The notes beneath the pieces are model-generated. The model searched no databases and was not told the origin of the DNA. It saw only the letters and a program-made list of their open reading frames with translations. DNA of 64,000 nucleotides from Spinacia oleracea. Lineage: Eukaryota > Streptophyta > Magnoliopsida > Caryophyllales > Amaranthaceae. The stretch is taken from assembly GCF_020520425.1 (NCBI RefSeq), contig NC_079491.1, positions 7,303,143 to 7,367,142 of the forward strand, written 5' to 3'. Both the position numbers and the translations under genes were made by a program. Shown in pieces: positions 57,418 through 64,000 of this stretch; the first letter of the stretch is position 1, and each line of letters starts with the position of its first letter.

Positions 57418-58620
57418 ATGGCAACAGAAGCAATGCAAGATCCAAACAGTGTGTACTTCATACATACATCAGAAAATCCTTATGCAGCAGTGGTGTCTGA
57501 TAAATTTGATGGAGAAGGTTATGCAGAGTGGAAGAGGGGCATATTACTAGCTTTTGCAGTCAAGAACAAAGTTCGATTCATTGATGGATCATTGCCTAAA
57601 CCAGCCCTCAATCATGCTGATTACCAAGCTTGGGACAGATGCAACAACATGGTCATGGCATACTTATTAAGATCTCTAAGTCCTACAATTGCCAAGAGTG
57701 TTGTTTTTCTTCCAACTGCAAGAGATATTTGGAAAGATTTGGAGGAACGTTTTTCAGTTACATCTGGACCACAGTTTTATGGTCTGCAACAAAGTTTAAG
57801 TGAAATTTCACAAGGAGATAGCAGCATTACTGATTTCTTTACCAAGATTAAGATGATTTGGGATGAATTGAATAGTGCTAAGGCTACACCAGTTTGTATC
57901 TGCAGTGGTTGTACTTGTAATGTCAGTCAAAAGTTTGTGCAAGAAAAAGAAGAAGAAAGATTGATTCAGATGTTAATGAAGCTGCATAAGAAGCACTCCC
58001 AAGTGAGAACTAATATTCTAATGATGAACCCTTTGCCTAGTATTGCAACTGCATACAGGTTGCTTATTCAAGATGAGAAACAACAAAGAATGTCTAAAGA
58101 TCAAGATGTAAAGCCAATGGTGTTTGCAGTATCTGATGACAGAAGGAACACTCATTACAACAACAATAACAACAGAGTTTATCAGCCAAAGATGTTGCAA
58201 GGTCCTGGTAACAACAGAATTGCAGTCTCAAACAAAAGAATTGGCAATTCATATTTCTGCAATCACTGTAACATGGCTGGTCATTCTGTTGAAAAATGCT
58301 GGAAGCTGCATGGGTATCCACCTGGTCACAGGGGAAAAAGATTTGCAGCAGTAATGCAAGGTACTGAGGATACTCCAAGTGATGGGAATGTTACTCACAT
58401 TTCAGAAGAGCAATACCAACAATTTTTAACACTCATCAATGGTCAAGAACAGTCTGTTCACTCAGCAAATATGGCAGGTACTTGTCTAATCACATCTTTT
58501 AATACAAGGTGGATCATTGATAGTGGAGCAACTGATCATATCTGTTCTAATTTGGATTTGTTTCATACATATTCTGAGTTGCAAGGAGATGTTAGGTCTA
58601 TAACAGTAGCTGATGGAAAG
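57418..58620 (+). CDS. copia gag and protease region (fossil)
   Basis: The start ATG is 190 bp after the primer-binding site. The N-terminal gag part has NPYAAVVSDKFDGEGYAEWK and FIDGSLPKP, typical of the plant copia gag family (Retrotran_gag_3). A CCHC zinc knuckle, CNHCNMAGHSVEKC, lies at about 58255-58300. The aspartic protease motif WIIDSGATDHICSN is at about 58510-58550. It belongs to the element at 56787 and is treated as a fossil. Confidence 0.88.
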
Positions 58621-58973
58621 AAAGTTGAGGTTAAACATGTTGGTAATGTTATGATTGGGAAAAACATTGTGCTTAAGAATGTTCTACATGTACCTAGTTG
58701 TCATTTTAACCTTATCTCAACTCATAAGCTGTGTAGAGATCTGTCTCATGATATCATTTTCACTCATGACAAGTGTATGATTCAGGAACATTCTCAGAAA
58801 GCTTCAGTGGTTCTTGGTAAGATAGAATCAGGGTTGTATGCTGTTGTTGAGGATGATTCGGAGAATAAGAAGCTCAAGAACAACTCAGTTTCAGAAGTCT
58901 TGGTTACAGTCAGTGAAGACATCAAGTATGGCACTTAAGGATAGGCCATTTACCTTTTGATAAACTTCATTTA

Positions 58974-61010
58974 GTGAATAAATCCTTGCCTTCTGTTGGC
59001 AGAAATTGTGATAGTTTTTGCCAGATTTGTCCCAAAGCAAAACAAAGTAGGAAACCATTTCCTGTTAGTCATACTAAGACTTCTCAGTGTTTTGAACCTC
59101 TTCATATTGATGTTTGGGGACCATTTAGAGTAAAGACTCATGACAATTGTACATTTTTCCTTACAATTGTAGATGACTATTCAAGGAATACATGGACTTT
59201 TTTTATAAAGCATAAATCTGATTCTGTTGATATTTTGTCTAATTTCTTGACCTTTGCTGATACTCAATATGGTTTGAAAGTAAAGTGTTTTAGATCAGAT
59301 AATGCTAAAGAACTTTGTGAGGGGAGAATTTTGTCCTTGTATCATAAATTTGGGATCAAACATCAGAAAAGCTGTACAGATACTCCACAGCAAAATGGAG
59401 TAGTTGAAAGGAAGCATAGGCATCTATTAGAAACAGCAAGAGCTTTGTTCTTCCAATCTAGACTTCCAATGAGATTTTGGGGAGAATGTTTGCTCACTGC
59501 TACTCATCTCATCAATAGAATGCCACTAGCTAGCATCAACTTTGACATACCTTATGAAAGGTTAAACAACACTCAAGTTCAGTTGGATCACTTGAGGGTT
59601 TATGGTTGTCTTGGCTATGTTTCTACCATCAAAGCCAATAGGTCTAAGTTTGATCCTAGGTCCATTCCATGTGTTCTAGTTGGTTATCCTCCTGATCAAA
59701 AGGGTTATAGGATGCTCAATTTGGAAACCAAACAAATTATAGTTTCCAGAGATGTACACTTTCATGAGAAACACTTACCATTCCACATTTCAGCCACCAA
59801 ACACACAACCACAAGCCCTATTTTTCTCCCAATTCACACTCCCTTTGACCTTCAAACTGATTTTGATATCCCTGATGTGTTTGATATACCATCTGAACCA
59901 AATACTCCAACTACAGAACAAAATTCACCTAGCACAGATTTTGAACTTTCTCAAACAACTAATGAACCTGAAACACATACCACCTCACCTGAACCTACTC
60001 CTAATACAAATACAGATTCTGAACCTGAACCTAATGCATCTAATTCTGCATCCACAGAGCTGTTAGTGCCATCTAGACAGTCTACAAGGTTACACAAACC
60101 TCCAACATGGTTGGATGATTATGTATGCACAGTTTCTGAACTCAGTTGGTGCAACATTGTTAGTTACAATGATTTTCCAACTTTTCATAAAGTTTTGGCA
60201 TCTCAAGCTGTTAAAGTTTCTGAACCTGTCACTTTCAATGAAGTTTCTCAGTCTGCAGAATGGGTTACAGCAATGAACAAAGAAATTGAAGCTCTCACTG
60301 CCAACAACACATGGGCAATGTGTATGCTTCCAAAAGGCAAAAAGGCAATTGGGTGTAAATGGGTTTACAGGATAAATATGAAGAAGGATGGTTCTATTGA
60401 AAGGCACAAAGCCAGACTTGTGGCTGAGGGGTTTACACAAAAATATGGGATAGACTATGCAGAAACCTTTTCACCACGTATCAAAATGGCTACTGTTAGG
60501 TGCTTAATTTCTTTGGCAGTCACTAAAGGTTGGATTGTTCATCAACTAGACATTAATAATGCATTTCTGCATGGTGATCTAACAGAAGAAGTCTATATGA
60601 GGGTGCCTGATGGGATTTCTAACCCAGAAAAACAAGTGTGTAGGTTGAAAAAGTCTCTTTATGGTTTAAAACAAGCAAGTAGACAGTGGTTTGCAAAGCT
60701 CACATCTGAACTGCTTCATCTTGGTTTTGTTCAATCAAAGAATGATTATTCTTTATTCATCAAAACACAAAATCATGAACACACTTTAGTTGCAGTCTAT
60801 GTTGATGATATTTTGGTTACTGGTCCTCATCATTCAGAGATTATTGCTCTCAAATCACACTTACACAAGAAATTTAGCATCAAAGATCTAGGTGAATTGA
60901 GCTACTTTCTTGGGATTGAAATTTCCAGAGTTGATAATGGTGTTTTTCTGTCTCAGTCAAAGTTTACTAGAGAATTATTGGCAGATTGCAATATGGATGT
61001 GTCTGATGAG
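58974..61010 (+). CDS. copia integrase and reverse transcriptase region (fossil)
   Basis: The integrase follows a zinc-binding CQICPKAKQSR motif (GAG-pre-integrase) and reads HIDVWGPFRVKTHDNCTFFL, VDDYSRNTWTFF and DTPQQNGVVERKHRHL. A threonine- and proline-rich spacer (59800-60070) separates it from the reverse transcriptase (GCKWVYRINMKKDGSIERHK, QLDINNAFLHGDL, LYGLKQASRQW and the catalytic YVDDILVTG at about 60800). These domains copy and insert the element; it is treated as a fossil here. Confidence 0.88.
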
Positions 61011-61018
61011 TTAAAAAG

Positions 61019-62818
61019 TGATACCGCAAGTGCACGGTGTCTGTTGTTAGCAGATACTTAGCAAATACGGGTCGATCCCACAGGGAGACAAGTTCTATTA
61101 GTTTTTGCCCAATTATACGAACTATTTCAATAACGAAAGTTGATTTTGGATATTATTAACTAATGAAGCTAAAGCAATAATGTAAATGTGAACTTATCAA
61201 TGAATTAAAAGGTCTAGGGCGTCTGTTCGGTTCACCATGCTTATACCAATCCAAGAACACAAATCAATCCATAAATGAATAAACTAAGCCGAGTAATTAA
61301 AGTACATGTTAATCCTACGGTCGGGTCTTAACACTTTCAATTCAACATATGCAGTACGGTCACTAACATAATCAGAATTGCCGATTGCACTAAGCCTCTA
61401 AAAATACGATCTTTCGATTCTAATTCCTATTAGCTAGATAATCAATTCATGAAACTGGCCGATAACATGAATCAACAATTAAAACAAATCAATCGGAATA
61501 CTCAAGCAATAATCTATAAATTAACGAACTTTATGCATAATAATCATGGTATAAACATGGCTTCCCTTACTTAGCCCTAGAGTACGACTACTCGCTCATA
61601 ATTGAATTAATAAACATGATAGAAATAATAAACATGAAATTCATAATCAAAGGAAAAATTAAACTAAGGAACGAAAACAATAATAATAAATTAAAGAAAA
61701 AGAAATTATGAAAAATACCTCTATATTGATTAATTGAATGGAATGAACTAGGGCTCAATAATGTGTAGAGAGAGAAATAAAACTGAGCGTTTAAAAGAAT
61801 TCTCAGGAAATAATAACATGAGGGAAATAAATTAGTTCCCTTGAGTATTTATATGCTCCTATTTTCTAAAATAAAAAAATAAATAAATATGAAAATAAAA
61901 AATAAAAGTCGTCGATGATTGGTCGATGGAGCGATGATGTGGCAGCCAAACCCGAGCACGAGCCGCGCACACGGGAAGATAGATGGCGAGGCATGGGCAG
62001 CGAGGGATCTCGCGCACCATCCCTCGCTGACATCATGATGAGCGACTAGCAAGAAGGTAGAGCAGCGAGGGAGCTAGCGAGCCATCCCTCGCTGCCCTGC
62101 GCGTGTGTGTAGCAAGCTAAGCGACGAAGCTATAGGCAGCGAGGGAGCTAGCGAGCCATCCCTCGCTGGCCTAGTGAAGTGCAGCAAGACAGGACGACGA
62201 AGCTATAGGCAGCGAGGGAGCTAGCGAGCCATCCCTCGCTGGCCTAGTGAAGTGCAGCAAGACAAGACGACGAGCAACGAGGCAGCGAGGGAGCTAGCGA
62301 GCCATCCCTCGCTGGCCTAGTGAGATGCATAGCAGGCCAAGGCGACGAGCAACGAGGCAGCGAGGGAGCTAGCGAGCCATCCCTCGCTGGCCTAGTGAAG
62401 CAAGCAACTATGAAGCGATGAGGCACGACGATAGATGTAGCGAGCCAACGATAAATGTAGCGAGCCTACGATAAATGTCTTGCGAGCCAACGAGGGATCT
62501 TGCGAGCCAACGAGGGATCTTGCGAGCTATGCACAAGCGATACATCGAGTTAATCATCCCCGGAAAACTCAATTCTCCGATCAAACACTTCGTCTCCGAC
62601 TCAAACCATCCGGTGATCATTCGTTCCACCTCCAAACACTCCGAAAGCACCCAAATGAAAAATCACCTGAAATATCAAAGAAAACACAAACGGAGCGTAA
62701 TAGAGTACAATAACGACGACTTATGCAATTATGACTCTAAATGCAACTAAAATGAGACGAATGCCTAGAAATGCAACCTAAATGAGCCTAGAATACCCTA
62801 TATAAATATGATTCATCA
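61019..62818. mobile_element. 1.8-kb non-coding insertion inside the copia element
   Basis: It begins TGATACCGCAAGTGCACGGT, followed by GGGTCGATCCCACAGGGAGA, a motif pair I associate with non-coding LTR-type repeats in many plants. It ends ATATGATTCATCA, so the tips are TGAT...ATCA. No coding domain is present. A convincing 5-bp duplication is not visible. It may be a solo LTR or a non-autonomous retroelement. It contains a hairpin minisatellite at 61996-62400. Confidence 0.6.
61996..62400. repeat. hairpin-forming minisatellite, unit about 72-75 bp
   Basis: The palindromic block GCAGCGAGGGAGCTAGCGAG plus CCATCCCTCGCTG recurs at about 62062, 62136, 62208, 62281 and 62356, with a variant at 61996. 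Each block pairs AGCGAGGGA with TCCCTCGCT. Spacers carry GGCCTAGTGAAGTGCAGCAA. It is strongly GC-rich inside an AT-rich region. Confidence 0.88.
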
Positions 62819-62821
62819 GTG

Positions 62822-63568
62822 TCCAAGCTAGCCAAAACACCACTTCCTGTCAAACTCAAGCTCACTGCTTTGTCAGATGAACCATATACTGATCCTACTC
62901 AGTATAGGTGCTTGGTAGGCAAACTCAATTTCCTCACTCATACCAGACCTGATCTCTCCTTTGCAGTACAGACTTTGAGTCAATTCATGCAGTCTCCCAA
63001 GGTATCTCATTCCTATGCTTTGAATCATCTGCTTAGGTATGTAGCTCATACAATTGGTCAAGGGATATGCATTCAGTCTTCTTCTCAATTGGTTTTACAA
63101 GCTTACTGTGATTCTGATTGGGCTGCATGTCCAGATACTAGAAGATCTGTCACTGGTTATCTTATGCTACTTGGTACAAGTCCAATTTCTTGGAAATCTA
63201 AAAAGCAAATCACCATCTCCAGATCATCTTCTGAAGCTGAGTATAGAGCTATGGCAGCTGCAGCTTCAGAAATTACTTGGTTGGTAAGATTGCTGCAAGA
63301 GATGGGTATATCTAATCTAAGTCCAGTTAAGCTTCAGTGTGACAACCAGTCTGCCATACACATTGCAAAGAATCCAGTTCACCATGAAAGAACTAAACAC
63401 ATTGAACTAGACTGTCATTTTACAAGGGACAAAGTGCTGGAAGGGTTGATTGATCTGACTTTTGTTCCTACTTCTAATCAGTTAGCTGATGTGTTAACAA
63501 AGGTGTTGTCATACCCTCAACACTCTGATTTATTGTCCAAGCTAGGTATGCTACCCCCACCTAGCTTG
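62822..63568 (+). CDS. copia RNase H region (fossil)
   Basis: The end of the polymerase module (SKLAKTPLPVKLKL, YRCLVGKLNFLTHTRPDLSF) is followed by RNase H motifs: AYCDSDWAACPDTRRSVTGY, SRSSSEAEYRAMA, LQCDNQSAIHIAKNPVHHER and THELADVLTK-like ADVLTKVLSYPQH. It ends just before the polypurine tract. Part of the element at 56787 and treated as a fossil. Confidence 0.88.
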
Positions 63569-63576
63569 AGGGGGGC

Positions 63577-64000
63577 TATTGGAGAACATGATCATGGAAT
63601 ACATGATCATGATCAGAAGCAAGACAGCAATCAAGCTGAACAACAACTGAAGCAAGACAGGAACACAGTTGAGCAACAACTGACTAACACATTCGAGCAA
63701 GATCAGTCCAACACAAGAACTAAACTGATCACTGCACTGCTGACTTGTTTGCTGACACTAGAAGACCACAATGCACATATTGGTGATGTGGCACTGCAGC
63801 ACACAGATTGATGACATGGCTAAGGTTGTTACATGATGTAATAGTTAGTTATAACTAACTCTCTTAGGTGTGTTTGTTTAGGCTTGTAAAACTAGCACAC
63901 TAGTATAAAAACAGTAGTGCTTTGCTTCTGTTAAGTAACAAGAATCATTCTCGATTCTTAGTTACTAAAATTCTCTTCCCTTTCTCTCAATTTGTAGTTC
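63577..64000 (+). repeat. copia 3' LTR, cut by the window edge
   Basis: It matches 56787-57210 with about 8 substitutions over 424 bp. By comparison with the 5' LTR about 19 bases remain outside the window. Confidence 0.92.

Larger units (their letters stand above)
56787..64000 (+). mobile_element. Ty1/copia LTR retrotransposon (3' LTR tip outside the window)
   Basis: Order: 5' LTR, tRNA-Met primer-binding site TGGTATCAGAGCAGG (57230), gag, protease, integrase, reverse transcriptase, RNase H, polypurine tract GAGGGGGGC (63569-63576), 3' LTR. Protease-integrase-RT order marks it as copia. The LTRs differ at about 8 of 424 aligned positions by my count. At commonly used plant rates this is an age near one million years. 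It looks nearly whole but is broken, with about two breaks besides a 1.8-kb element inserted near the RT/RNase H junction. It is inserted in the F-box pseudogene and is the youngest of the four insertions by this evidence. Confidence 0.92.

Noticed and set aside
62244-62426. Minus-strand open frame with repeated ARDGSLAPSLPRCSS
   Set aside because: It is a translation of the hairpin minisatellite; the peptide repeat simply follows the DNA period.

Overview
This is a plant nuclear window, AT-rich, with spliced genes and very many small DNA transposons. It comes from a eudicot. The dense CTCCCTCCGT-type Stowaway elements and the repeated word CTCCGTA resemble Caryophyllales genomes such as spinach, quinoa or beet, but that placement is inference. 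I saw no rRNA, tRNA or CRISPR features.

Host genes. Three tandem F-box/PP2-B (Nictaba-like lectin) genes lie at 7.2-9.5, 10.5-12.4 and 14.2-15.6 kb, all on + and all apparently intact. The first lacks the second intron. Four copies of a second F-box family (F-box plus FBA domain) lie at 16.2, 19.2, 36.6 and 48.8 kb. All four are damaged: one has a large in-frame internal deletion, one has a frameshift, one has lost its start codon and is frameshifted, and one is frameshifted and split by four transposons. A three-exon AVT1-type amino acid transporter gene lies at 31.55-35.9 kb and looks functional. A decayed two-exon fragment of an unrecognised gene lies at 39.3-39.9 kb on the minus strand.

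Mobile DNA fills the rest. Two Mutator-like elements, each inside a Stowaway MITE, carry host gene pieces: the 5' part of a SUFD/ABCI7 gene (1.5-3.1 kb) and a GRF zinc-finger gene (28.9-30.4 kb). At least seven Helitrons are marked by TC starts, 3' hairpins and CTAG ends. The largest (42.6-46.9 kb) carries two exons of a GH35 beta-galactosidase. There are about ten Stowaway MITEs, several hAT MITEs with exact 8-bp target duplications, a Tourist-like MITE, two short CACTA MITEs and two SINEs.

Right-hand 15 kb. The fourth F-box copy is cut successively by a 391-bp hAT MITE, a 5.6-kb CACTA element with a 3-kb internal satellite of 161-bp units, a 944-bp hAT element and a young Ty1/copia retrotransposon. 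The copia element itself contains a 1.8-kb insertion. Target-site duplications allow the first three insertions to be placed to the base. The window ends about 19 bases before the end of the copia 3' LTR, so the rest of the F-box copy lies outside.

All identifications rest on reading the sequence and on remembered family features; no database search was run.
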